Under the pieces are notes generated by a model. That model was not told where the DNA came from. It worked only from the letters and a program-made list of their open reading frames with translations, and ran no database searches. From Persicimonas caeni (GTDB lineage: Bacteria; Myxococcota_A; Bradymonadia; Bradymonadales; Bradymonadaceae): a stretch of DNA of 64,000 nucleotides. Shown here piece after piece: positions 46,248 to 54,293 of the stretch. Position 1 is the first letter of the stretch. Every line of letters begins with the position of its first letter. The DNA lies in contig NZ_CP041186.1 of assembly GCF_006517175.1 (NCBI RefSeq), positions 6,537,074-6,601,073 on the forward strand. The letters are read 5' to 3'. Both the position numbers and the translations under genes were made by a program.

Positions 46248-47405
46248 ATGAAACAAGAAGCACTCCAGCGAGTCGAACGGGCCGTCGAGGCCTTCCGCGC
46301 CGGCGAATTGGTCATCTTGGTCGATGACGAAGACCGGGAAAACGAAGGCGATCTGTGCATGGCCGCCGAGAAGGTGACGCCCGAGGCGATCAACTTCATG
46401 GCCACCCACGGGCGCGGCCTTATCTGCCTGACGATGACCGGCAAACGGCTCGACGAGCTCGAGATCCCGATGATGGTCGAAGGGCGCTCGAACGACAGCC
46501 AGTTCGGCACCGCGTTCACCGTGAGCATCGAGGCCCGCGAGGGCATCTCGACGGGCATCTCGGCGGCCGACCGCGCGCGCACCGTGCAGGTGGCCGTGGC
46601 CGACGACGCCAAGCCGACCGACCTGGTCACCCCCGGCCACGTCTTCCCGCTGCGCGCTCGCGAGGGCGGGGTGCTCGTGCGCACCGGCCAGACCGAAGGC
46701 AGCGTCGACCTGGCCCGACTCGCCGGGCTCAAGCCGGCGGGCGTGATCTGCGAGATCATGAACCCGGACGGGACCATGGCGCGCATGCCCGATCTGGAGA
46801 AATTCGCCGAAGAGCACAAGGTGCCCATCGTCACGGTCGCCGACATCATCGACTACCGACTGCGCCGCGAGAGCCTGGTCGAGGTGGTCGCCGAGGCCGA
46901 GCTTCCCACGGACTACCCGGGCGAGTGGCGGGTCAAGGTGATGCGCAGCCTGCTCGACCGGTCCGAGCACTTCGCGTTCGTGTGCGGTGAGCCGACTCCC
47001 GAGGAGCCGACGCTGGTGCGCGTGCAGCACCGCTGCGACACCCTCGACATCTTCCTCGAGGAGCGCAGCGCCTGCCTCGACAAGTTGTCGGGCTCGATGA
47101 AGCGCATCGCCGAAGAGGGCAAGGGCGTCATCGTCTACTTGGACAAAGAGGGCCACAGCGCGCTCGACCTGATGCGTCGCCACGGTCTGCTCAGCCACGA
47201 CCCGCACGCCGAACAGGACGAGGACGACGTCAACCAGCCCGAGCAACTGTTGAAAGAGGTCGGCATCGGCGCCCAGATTCTGGCGGCGGTCGGCGTCGGG
47301 CAGATGCGGGTTTTGACGAATCGTCCCAAAAAGATTATCGGGCTCGACGGCTACGGCCTCGAGGTGGTCGACCAGGTGCCGATTCACCCCGACGCGGCCG
47401 AATAA
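46248..47405 (+). CDS. 3,4-dihydroxy-2-butanone-4-phosphate synthase with degenerate GTP cyclohydrolase II half (RibBX type)
   Basis: 385 aa. The N-terminal RibB half is intact, with DDEDRENEGDL, THGRGLICL and later HVFPLRAREGGVL. The C-terminal half is RibA-like but damaged. Aligning the zinc region by eye (HRCDTLDIFLEERSACLDKL) keeps the first Cys, replaces the second Cys by Ser and keeps the third. The EEGRGI-type motif is EEGKGVIVYL, and the catalytic D-x-R-D region is replaced by VNQPEQLL. RibBX proteins of this kind, with RibB activity and an inactive or altered RibA domain, are known. GTP cyclohydrolase II must then be encoded elsewhere. Operon member between ribE and ribH. Confidence 0.87.
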   Translation: MKQEALQRVERAVEAFRAGELVILVDDEDRENEGDLCMAAEKVTPEAINFMATHGRGLICLTMTGKRLDELEIPMMVEGRSNDSQFGTAFTVSIEAREGISTGISAADRARTVQVAVADDAKPTDLVTPGHVFPLRAREGGVLVRTGQTEGSVDLARLAGLKPAGVICEIMNPDGTMARMPDLEKFAEEHKVPIVTVADIIDYRLRRESLVEVVAEAELPTDYPGEWRVKVMRSLLDRSEHFAFVCGEPTPEEPTLVRVQHRCDTLDIFLEERSACLDKLSGSMKRIAEEGKGVIVYLDKEGHSALDLMRRHGLLSHDPHAEQDEDDVNQPEQLLKEVGIGAQILAAVGVGQMRVLTNRPKKIIGLDGYGLEVVDQVPIHPDAAE

Positions 47406-47443
47406 GCCCCTTTGGCGTTACAAATTTTTGAATGGAGTACGAC

Positions 47444-47920
47444 ATGCCGAATTACGTGGAAGGCAAACTGACCGCCGAGGGCAAGAAATTCGCCATCGTG
47501 GCGGCGCGCTGGAATGACATCTTCTCGGAGAAGCTCGTCGGCGGCGCCTGCGATACGCTGGTGCGCCACGGGGTCGACGACAACGATATCACCGTGTTTC
47601 GCTGCCCGGGGAGCTTCGAGCTGCCGCAGGTGGCCGCGCGTGTGGCCGAGTCGGGCGACTTCGACGGGATCATCTGTCTGGGCGTGCTGATCCGCGGCGC
47701 GACCCCGCACTTCGACTATATCGCCGCCGAGGCGACCAAGGGCATCGGGTCGGTCGGCCAGGACTACGCGCTGCCGGTGGCCTACGGGGTCATCACCTGC
47801 GACACCCTGGAACAAGCGATCGAGCGCAGCGGCTCGAAAGCGGGCAACAAAGGCGCCGAAGCGGCGCTGGCTGCCATCGAGATGGCCAATCTCTTCGCCG
47901 AAATGGAAGCTTCTGCATGA
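47444..47920 (+). CDS. ribH: 6,7-dimethyl-8-ribityllumazine synthase
   Basis: 158 aa, start at 47444 with GGAG 6 nt upstream. Condenses the RibD and RibB products to lumazine, probably as a capsid-like or pentameric assembly. Visible are VAARWND, FRCPGSFELP and CLGVLIRGATPHFDYIA, with His and catalytic residues. The stop codon overlaps the nusB start (ATGA). Confidence 0.95.
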   Translation: MPNYVEGKLTAEGKKFAIVAARWNDIFSEKLVGGACDTLVRHGVDDNDITVFRCPGSFELPQVAARVAESGDFDGIICLGVLIRGATPHFDYIAAEATKGIGSVGQDYALPVAYGVITCDTLEQAIERSGSKAGNKGAEAALAAIEMANLFAEMEASA

Positions 47921-48351
47921 GCGTTCAACAAAAGAAAGCGCGTGAAGCCGCCCTGTGGGCGCTTTACGGCATGGACGTCACCGGCCAATTGGTGCCGAAG
48001 GCGGCCGAAGGATTCTACCCGATCTCCAGTGACCTGGACGACGAGCTCACCGAGGTGTGGCACGACGTCGAGGCGCGCGTGCACGGGGTGGTCGAGGAGT
48101 TGCCGCGCATCGACGACGAGGTCCAGCGGGTCAGCCCGCGCTGGCGTCTCGAGCGCATGGCTGTCATCGACCGCAATATCCTGCGCCTGGGCGCCTGGGA
48201 GCTGTTCAACCGACAGACGCCCGCCATTGTCGTCATCAACGCGTGTGTCGAGCTTGCCAAGGAGTACGGCGAGCAGAATACTCCCGGCTTTGTCAACGGG
48301 CTGCTGGACCAAATATGCAAGGACCACGGCATTCAAATCTCGTCCGAGTGA
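47917..48351 (+). CDS. nusB: transcription antitermination protein NusB
   Basis: 144 aa, all-helical, with REAALWALYGMD at the start, then RMAVIDRNILRLGAWEL and NACVELAKEYGEQNTPGFVNG, typical of the family. NusB with NusE forms the boxA-binding complex in rRNA antitermination. The ribH-nusB linkage is common in bacteria. The start overlaps the ribH stop by 4 bp, and its own stop overlaps the GTG of the next gene, so all three should be co-translated. Confidence 0.95.
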   Translation: MSVQQKKAREAALWALYGMDVTGQLVPKAAEGFYPISSDLDDELTEVWHDVEARVHGVVEELPRIDDEVQRVSPRWRLERMAVIDRNILRLGAWELFNRQTPAIVVINACVELAKEYGEQNTPGFVNGLLDQICKDHGIQISSE

Positions 48352-48989
48352 CCCTCAAGCTGGGGCTGCTCCTTGTGATGGTGCTCGCCTTGGGCGCCTG
48401 CCGCGAGGATCCCAGCGCCGGCGAGTCGTCGGCGATGAAGTACCAGCGCACGCTCGACGCCAGCGGAAAGCGCGTGCTGGTCACCGACGCCAATGGCGAC
48501 ACCGTCGCCAAGCTTCGAAAGCGAAACACCAAGTTCAAAGTCTACGACGAGTCGCTGGCTCCGGTCGGCTTCGTGGAGTGGCAGAAAGCCGAAGGCGACA
48601 GCGGCGCGCGTGTTACCATGCGATCGTTAGACGGAAAGACGCGCAAGAGCGTCGAGCCGGTCTCCGAGGACTCCTTCGAGATCGAAGGACGGGTGCGCAT
48701 CGAGCGCACCGACCGTGGCTGGGCCGTCTTCGACAAAGACGCCGCCTTAGTCGGCATCTTCGAGCGTGGCTCCGACGAGGAGTGGGTGCTGCGTCCCGAC
48801 TACGAAGGCGAGCCGTTCGAGGCGACTCGCGACGGCGTGGATTGGAAGGTCAAGCAGGGCGAGGAGACGGTGCTGAAAGCCCGCGCCAACGCGCTGGCGC
48901 GCCCCGAAATCCTCGCGCTGAAACTCGACGGCTTGTCGGTGCTCGAACGGATGAGTGTGGGGGCGTGGATGGAGCGGGGGCGGCCGTAG
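48348..48989 (+). CDS. small lipoprotein coupled to nusB
   Basis: 213 aa. Start is the GTG at 48348 in the GTGA overlap with the nusB stop. The longer frame starting at 48057 overlaps nusB and is rejected. The signal ends LGAC. The mature region is beta-rich with repeated short strands (DASGKRVLVTDANGDTVAKL, DESLAPVGFVE, IERTDRGWAVFDKD), possibly a repeat-built beta sheet. I do not recognise a family. Its placement in a rib/nusB operon suggests co-regulation only. Confidence 0.8.
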   Translation: MTLKLGLLLVMVLALGACREDPSAGESSAMKYQRTLDASGKRVLVTDANGDTVAKLRKRNTKFKVYDESLAPVGFVEWQKAEGDSGARVTMRSLDGKTRKSVEPVSEDSFEIEGRVRIERTDRGWAVFDKDAALVGIFERGSDEEWVLRPDYEGEPFEATRDGVDWKVKQGEETVLKARANALARPEILALKLDGLSVLERMSVGAWMERGRP

Positions 48990-49065
48990 CCTTGGCGCTA
49001 GGCGTCGCCGTGCTTAAGTTTTGCGCTGGGAAAAGTTGTAGCTAGGCTCCAGAGAGGCAAACGCT

Positions 49066-50115
49066 GTGTCTGTAGAATTCGAGGATTACTACAAAGTTCT
49101 CGGTGTCGATCGAAATGCGTCCCAACAAGAGATCCAAAAGGCGTTTCGAAAGCTCGCCAAGAAATATCACCCCGATGTGAGCAAAGAGGCGGACGCTGAA
49201 GAGCAGTTCAAGAAGGTCAATGAGGCCTACGAGGTCCTCAAGGACCCCGAAACCCGCCAGAAATACGACCAGCTCGGCAAAAACTGGAAGAATTTCCAGG
49301 GGGCCGACGGTGGATTCCGCCCGCCTCCCGGCTGGGAGAATATGCGCGCCAACATGGGCGGCGCCTCGTTCGAGGACCTGTTCGGCGGGGCTGCACGTGG
49401 CGGCGGCGGTGGGTTTAGCGATTTCTTCAACATCTTCTTTGGCGGCGGCCGTGCCGGCGCGCAGGCCGGCGGCTTCGATTTCCAGAATATGGGTGGGTTT
49501 GCCCAAGGCGCCCCTGGCGGTGCCCGAGGCAGCACGCGTGCGCAGCAGCGCAAAGGACGCTCGCGCGAAGCCCAAGTGACCGTGTCGCTCGAAGACGTCG
49601 CTGGCGGCGCCGAGCGCAAGATCACCGTGCCGGTGCACGAGCGCACGCCGCAGGGCCACGTGGTCCAGAAGACCAAGCGCCTCAACGTCAAGATTCCGCC
49701 GGGCACCACCGACGGCACCGTCATCCGCCTGCAGGGGCAGGGGGAACCGGGAGTCGGCGGCGGGCCGGCCGGCGACTTGCGACTCGAGGTCAAGATTGCG
49801 CCTCATCCAGACTTCGAGGTCGACGGCCACGACCTCTACACCGACTTGTACGTCACCCCGTGGGAGGCCGCGTTGGGAGCGAAGGTGCCGGTCAAAACCC
49901 TCGACGGGGAAGTCACCTTGACGATCCCCGCCGGATCGCAGAGTGGCTCGAAGCTGAGGCTTCGCGGCAAAGGGCTGCCGAAGAAGGCAGGCAAGAAGAA
50001 GGGCAACCTGTACGCGCGTCTGCTCGTTCGGGTGCCCGACGAGCTCAGCGACCGGGAGCGCGAGCTGTTCGAAGCGCTCGCCGAGGCTTCGAACTTCGAT
50101 CCGCGCCAGGCATAA
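49066..50115 (+). CDS. DnaJ/CbpA-type J-domain co-chaperone
   Basis: 349 aa, GTG start with AGAGG 8 nt upstream. J domain at about residues 6-70 with the HPD motif in [12 protein letters not shown] Gly/Phe-rich region (about 90-160) follows, then a DnaJ C-terminal substrate-binding region with no CxxCxGxG zinc repeats, so CbpA-like and not classical DnaJ. Conserved [20 protein letters not shown] and [17 protein letters not shown] are visible. It stimulates Hsp70 ATPase and may bind DNA. dnaK and grpE are not in the window. Confidence 0.93.
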   Translation: MSVEFEDYYKVLGVDRNASQQEIQKAFRKLAKKYHPDVSKEADAEEQFKKVNEAYEVLKDPETRQKYDQLGKNWKNFQGADGGFRPPPGWENMRANMGGASFEDLFGGAARGGGGGFSDFFNIFFGGGRAGAQAGGFDFQNMGGFAQGAPGGARGSTRAQQRKGRSREAQVTVSLEDVAGGAERKITVPVHERTPQGHVVQKTKRLNVKIPPGTTDGTVIRLQGQGEPGVGGGPAGDLRLEVKIAPHPDFEVDGHDLYTDLYVTPWEAALGAKVPVKTLDGEVTLTIPAGSQSGSKLRLRGKGLPKKAGKKKGNLYARLLVRVPDELSDRERELFEALAEASNFDPRQA

Positions 50116-50173
50116 GCTTCGAACTCAGCATTGAGCGCTGGGATCGCGTCGGCGCTTCCGCTATACTATCCGT

Positions 50174-50827
50174 ATGGAAGCACGATTCCTCGGGCATGCG
50201 GCGGTACTGTTAACTTCACAAGACGGTACCGCGCTGCTTGTCGACCCGTATAACCCCGGGGGATTCGGCCAGAAGATGGGCTATGGTCCCATTCCCTATC
50301 GGGCCGACGCAGTCGTCTGCTCGCACGAGCATCTCGACCACTGCGGTCTGTCGTACCTTCCAAACCAACCCCACCACATCGAGGGCAATGGCGAGTTCGG
50401 GCCGTTTTCGGTGCGTCGCTATCGTGCGTTTCACGACGAGTACGGCGGCCGGCGCCGAGGCGGTGCGGTCGACGTGCTCGCCATCGAAGCCGACGGGATG
50501 ACGCTCGTCCACTTGAGCGACGTCGGCCACAGCCCCACCGACGCGCTCGTCGACGCGCTGGCTCGCCCCGACGTGCTGTTTGTCCCCGTGGGCGGGTTTT
50601 ACACCATCGGCGCCGCCCAGGCCCGAGAGTGGCACCGTCGCCTGGCCCCCAGCGTGGTCATTCCGTTGCACTACAAGACCGACCGGTGCGGTTTGCCGCT
50701 TCGGGGGCGGGCCGACTTCGAGGCCCAGGTGGGTGGACGCGGCGCCGAGCAAGGCTCGTGCGTTGAACTGAAATCCCGTATGATTACTTTCAAAGATAGC
50801 GTCGTCTTACTCAGGCCTGAGTGCTGA
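50174..50827 (+). CDS. MBL-fold metallohydrolase, UlaG-like
   Basis: 217 aa. Metal-binding motif SHEHLDHCG gives H51, H53, D55 and H56. Another His follows at about residue 118 (LSDVGHSP), and LHYKT occurs near the end. It begins with the family-typical ARFLGHAAVLLT strand and LLVDPYNP. The substrate is unknown. A TATACT box at 50162-50167 lies only 7 nt before the ATG, and no Shine-Dalgarno is visible, so the mRNA may be leaderless if that box is used. Confidence 0.9.
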   Translation: MEARFLGHAAVLLTSQDGTALLVDPYNPGGFGQKMGYGPIPYRADAVVCSHEHLDHCGLSYLPNQPHHIEGNGEFGPFSVRRYRAFHDEYGGRRRGGAVDVLAIEADGMTLVHLSDVGHSPTDALVDALARPDVLFVPVGGFYTIGAAQAREWHRRLAPSVVIPLHYKTDRCGLPLRGRADFEAQVGGRGAEQGSCVELKSRMITFKDSVVLLRPEC

Positions 50828-50984
50828 TGGGCGAGAGAGGCAAGCAGTGAGCGGCAAACCATCGAGGCCAATGAGCGGCAGACGCAAGTTCTCAGCACAA
50901 AGCGTGAATCTTCGAGCACGATACGCGCATCTAGCTAATACGGGGGCGATGGGGGCTGGGAACAAAATTTCGCGCCGTCGTGGT

Positions 50985-50990
50985 TATAAT
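50985..50990 (+). promoter_or_regulatory. TATAAT box upstream of the winged-helix/TM2 gene
   Basis: A perfect TATAAT at 50985-50990 in an otherwise GC-rich stretch, about 75 bp before the ATG at 51064. No good -35 hexamer is seen at 16-18 bp, so an activator or another sigma factor may be needed. Confidence 0.45.
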
Positions 50991-51063
50991 AACGTATTGC
51001 GGTAACGCGGCCGGCAGGGCGAGTCGAACAAGGGAGAGCTCGCGAACGAGAGGGTGACGTCAC

Positions 51064-52239
51064 ATGGATGTTCAGGAATTCGAACAGGCGATTCTGAAGT
51101 TGGCTTTCGAGACCGATGCGCGGATCACGACCGCGTCGGTCGCCTATTATCTGGGGATCCCCAGTAAAAAAGCCAACGAGCTTCTGAACGCGCTGCTCGA
51201 GGAGGGGGTCCTCGAGCTAGACAGCGACCAGGACGGCAACCTTTACTACCGCGTGCCCAACCAACCGGACGGCAACGACGGCTTGCTCCCCAGGCTGCGC
51301 CTGGAGCAGCAAAGCGAGGTCGACGCCAGCGCGAAGGGGCCGCAGCATGCGGCACGGCCGGAGTCGGCTCAGGCGCAACAGCAGAGCCGCCCCAAGCGGC
51401 TGCCGCCGTCGGTGGCGCTCGTGTCCGCCTCCGAGCAGGACGACACCGAGCCCGTCTCTCCGCGACAGTACGGTCGCCGCCAGTTGCCCGATGAAAGTGG
51501 TGCGGGCGACTTCGCGCGTCTGGCGGGCCGTCGGGAGGGCTTCGAGCGCCCCGGGGACCACGACGGCCAAGCCGGCGGCAGGGCCGATGTGAACGGCTGG
51601 AAACCCTCGGGCGGCGGCTCCAAGCCTATCCGCGTCGAACGCGGCCACCCCGAGCAAGGGGGCGGTCGCCGTGGCGGCCCCGACGGGTGGAACGAGCCAC
51701 GCAAGCCGCGCGTTCAGACCCGCACACGCAACAGCGGCGAGCTCTTCTCGGGCCTCACCCATCGTCAAGCCCGCCCCGACGCCAGCTTGGACCGCTGCGG
51801 GGCGAGTCCGGTGATCGTGTCCGACTCAGTGCGCTGCGATCCCAAGCCGCTTCCGAGCCGCAAGCCCGTGGTGGCGAGCTGCGTGGAGCCCAGCGCACGC
51901 AAGCACAACTGGACCTCGGGCGCTTTCGAGTCGTCCAACGGTCAACTCTTCGAGCGCGCTCAATCCCAGTCGACCATGCTCGCGCCGACCGCCGGCGGCG
52001 AGCTCGCCATGCGCGATGACGGTCTCGAGCGCCCCGAGCATCAGCCCGGCATGGCGCTTCTGTTGAGCCTGATCCTTTGCGGCACCGGCCAGATCTACAA
52101 CGGTGAAGTCTCCAAGGGCATCATGATGATGGTCCTGTGCTTCCTGCTGTGGTTCGTCCTGCTCGGCTGGGTCGTCCACATCTGGTCGATCGTCGATTCG
52201 GTGGTCGTCGCCGAGCGCCTCAACCGCAAGGCCGGCTAG
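51064..52239 (+). CDS. winged-helix-like and TM2-domain fusion protein
   Basis: 391 aa. Residues about 1-65 look like a winged-helix or marR-like domain (ITTASVAYYLGIPSKKANELLNAL, LYYRVP). A long disordered Pro/Arg/Gly/Gln-rich linker spans about 70-300. Residues about 320-385 form a TM2 domain: two hydrophobic helices around a short turn, with GTGQIYNGEVSKG and WSIVDS-type residues. Membrane-anchored DNA-binding or protein-binding is inferred, with no known target. It is preceded by a TATAAT box and followed by a terminator. Confidence 0.85.
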   Translation: MDVQEFEQAILKLAFETDARITTASVAYYLGIPSKKANELLNALLEEGVLELDSDQDGNLYYRVPNQPDGNDGLLPRLRLEQQSEVDASAKGPQHAARPESAQAQQQSRPKRLPPSVALVSASEQDDTEPVSPRQYGRRQLPDESGAGDFARLAGRREGFERPGDHDGQAGGRADVNGWKPSGGGSKPIRVERGHPEQGGGRRGGPDGWNEPRKPRVQTRTRNSGELFSGLTHRQARPDASLDRCGASPVIVSDSVRCDPKPLPSRKPVVASCVEPSARKHNWTSGAFESSNGQLFERAQSQSTMLAPTAGGELAMRDDGLERPEHQPGMALLLSLILCGTGQIYNGEVSKGIMMMVLCFLLWFVLLGWVVHIWSIVDSVVVAERLNRKAG

Positions 52240-52265
52240 GCCTTTCCGAATCTCGAATGTGCCCG

Positions 52266-52297
52266 AAAAGGCCCCTCCGGACGGTGTGGGGCCTTTT
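52266..52297 (+). terminator. Rho-independent terminator
   Basis: AAAAGGCCCC (52266-52275) pairs with GGGGCCTTTT (52288-52297) around a 12-nt loop, with T-run, directly after the winged-helix/TM2 gene. Confidence 0.85.
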
Positions 52298-52458
52298 CTG
52301 TGTTTCGAGGTGCGGCCGTCCCTTGCTCGAGGGAGCGCGAAGCAGTGGCGACAAGTCGCCGCGGTGAATTTCTCAACGCCGGGCCCGTCTTCCAAGAGCG
52401 GCGGCGCAGATGGACAAGGCCCCGCAAGTTCTCCGCTCTCGATACGCTGGAAATCCAA

Positions 52459-52978
52459 ATGGTCCCGACCTTGAAACTGCTCGCCGTCGTATGCGCCTTG
52501 GTTTGGACAGTTGGATGCGCTCCATCGAAATCACTGAAGGCCCCGTCGAAACAGCCGCCCGCGCAAACCGAAGTCATCCGCTCCGCCGAGTTGGTACTCC
52601 CGGATGCCGACAATGTTGCGATTCGCCAGGCCCGCTCCATGCCTCATGGTGGAGGGGGTCCGGAGTTTCGCGTGATTTGCCAACCGGAAGACATCGAGCC
52701 CTTCAATCGCTATCTCGACGAGCCTGTGGAGCCGGCGGCTCAGCAAGTGCTCATGGCCTCGATGGGCCCACGGCGAAAGGGGGGGATTTTCCATTCGCAT
52801 TGCCCGGGTGGTGGAGACCGAGGACGCACGCTGGGTAGAGGTCGTCCAGGTGGGGCCGGATGAGGCCTGTAATGTGACGATGGCGGGCACTGAGCCCTTG
52901 GCGCTCGCCGTCGTACCGCGATCGGACAAACCCGTGCACTTCGTCGTGCGCCCTCTCGAGTTGCGTCCATGCGACTGA
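52459..52978 (+). pseudogene. PrcB C-terminal-like lipoprotein, frameshifted in a G7 tract
   Basis: Starts MVPTLKLLAVV with a lipoprotein signal ending VGC. The frame runs to about 52785, then is out of phase. Removing one G from the seven Gs at 52779-52785 joins it to a second frame that continues as RKGGFSIRIARVVETED and ends at TGA 52976-52978, giving 172 aa. That C-terminal part (GGFSIRIARVV, then [15 protein letters not shown] and [12 protein letters not shown]) resembles the PrcB C-terminal domain of secreted protease complexes. As read, the +1 shift gives a truncated protein ending at TGA 52861-52863. It could be a real mutation, a phase-variable or slippery tract, or a sequencing error. 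A terminator follows at 53106-53138. Confidence 0.7.
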
Positions 52979-53105
52979 CGGGCTGGAAGGTGGGGGCTTC
53001 GGTCGCTGTGCCCCATGGCTCGCCCTCAGGGCAACCGTGCGAGCCCTGAACTGGGACCAGCATTCGATTCCCAGCGCCGCCGGCATCTCGATCGCACATA
53101 GAAGA

Positions 53106-53138
53106 GGGCCGCGCACCGCGCCGTGCGCGGCCCTTTTT
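53106..53138 (+). terminator. Rho-independent terminator
   Basis: GGGCCGCGCA (53106-53115) pairs with TGCGCGGCCC (53124-53133), followed by TTTTT at 53134-53138. It lies downstream of the PrcB-like gene and upstream of rpsB. Confidence 0.9.
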
Positions 53139-53191
53139 CGTTGGTTCTTGGAAGTCGCTGGGGCGGGTACACGTTTGGATGGGGCGCCGGC

Positions 53192-53372
53192 TTGCGCACA
53201 CCACATTGGTGTGTTAGACACGGCGCGCCAAAAAATTCGCAGGTGCATCGACGACGACGCACCACAATTACACACGTCTCTGGACCGCAGCCCCGTGTGC
53301 TTGGCACCGACCAGGTGGGGAGGGCGGGATGAAGGAGACGGAGGACTAACAAATCAACTCAGGAGAAAAACG
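53192..53372 (+). promoter_or_regulatory. rpsB promoter with spacer palindrome and structured leader
   Basis: TTGCGC (53192-53197) and TTAGAC (53214-53219) are spaced by 16 bp. Within the spacer lies a 7-bp-arm palindrome CACACCA-cat-TGGTGTG (53197-53213). Two hairpins follow in the leader, 53242-53263 (GGTGC/GCACC) and 53271-53299 (CACACG/CGTGTG), before AGGAG and the rpsB ATG at 53373. S2 autoregulation by leader structure is possible but not shown. Confidence 0.5.
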
Positions 53373-54188
53373 ATGGCAGAAGTTTCCATGAAAGACCTGC
53401 TGGAGGCCGGCGTACACTTCGGTCACCAGACCAATCGCTGGAACCCCAAGATGGGCCAATATATCTTTGGCGCCCGCAACGGGGTTCACATTGTCGACCT
53501 CAGCCAGACCGTGCGTCTGTTCGCCAAAGCCCAGGAGTTCGTCGGTCGCATGACCGCCGCCGGCGAGAGCATCATGTTCGTGGGCACCAAAAAGCAGGCG
53601 CAGGACGCCATTCGCGCCCAGGCCGAGCGCGCCAACCAGTTCTACGTGGTCAACCGTTGGCTCGGTGGCACGCTGACCAACTGGCGCACCATCCGCAAGT
53701 CGATCGAGAAGCTCGAAGAGCTCGACAAGATGTCGCGCGACGGCTCGTACGCCAAGTACACCAAGAAAGAAGTCTTGATGTTCGAGCGTGAGCGCGAGCG
53801 TCTGGAGAACAACGTCGGCGGTATCCGCGGCATGGAAGGTGTGCCCGGTGCGCTGTTCGTCATCGACCCGCACAAAGAAGAGATCGCCATCAAAGAGGCC
53901 AACAAGCTGGGTATTCCGGTCGTGGCCGTGTGCGATACCAACTGTGACCCCGATGGCATCGACTATGTCATCCCGGGCAACGACGACGCCATTCGCGCCA
54001 TCCGCCTGTTCGCCAACGCCATTGCCGATGCTTGCCTCGAGGGCGGCAAAGTCGCCAGCTCGCGTCGCGAGGAGAGCGCCCGTGAGGCCGCTCGCGCCGC
54101 GTCCGACTTCCACGTCGCCGAAGGCAAGAAGGGCCCCGAGGTCCAGAAGCTTGGTGAAGGCGGCGCTTCGCAGCAGGCCGAAGGCTAA
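53373..54188 (+). CDS. rpsB: 30S ribosomal protein S2
   Basis: 271 aa. AGGAG lies 7 nt before the [23 protein letters not shown] and [13 protein letters not shown] are diagnostic, then [15 protein letters not shown] and [12 protein letters not shown]. The C-terminus has a charged tail of about 40 residues ([10 protein letters not shown]...). First gene of the rpsB-tsf-pyrH-frr cluster. The longer frame starting at 53037 upstream is not supported. Confidence 0.97.
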   Translation: MAEVSMKDLLEAGVHFGHQTNRWNPKMGQYIFGARNGVHIVDLSQTVRLFAKAQEFVGRMTAAGESIMFVGTKKQAQDAIRAQAERANQFYVVNRWLGGTLTNWRTIRKSIEKLEELDKMSRDGSYAKYTKKEVLMFERERERLENNVGGIRGMEGVPGALFVIDPHKEEIAIKEANKLGIPVVAVCDTNCDPDGIDYVIPGNDDAIRAIRLFANAIADACLEGGKVASSRREESAREAARAASDFHVAEGKKGPEVQKLGEGGASQQAEG

Positions 54189-54242
54189 GACGAGCCTTTC
54201 CAAGGTTTAGAGAACGAACCGACCGTATAAATTTTGAACCGA

Positions 54243-54274
54243 CGACGCGGCCCCGACATTCAGGGGCCGCGTCG
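54243..54274 (+). terminator. hairpin between rpsB and tsf, possible attenuator
   Basis: A perfect 12-bp GC stem (CGACGCGGCCCC at 54243-54254, complement at 54263-54274) with an 8-nt loop. It is not followed by a T-run, so full termination is unlikely. It may stabilise or partly attenuate the transcript into tsf. Confidence 0.5.
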
Positions 54275-54293
54275 CCAAAAGGAGCATCACACC

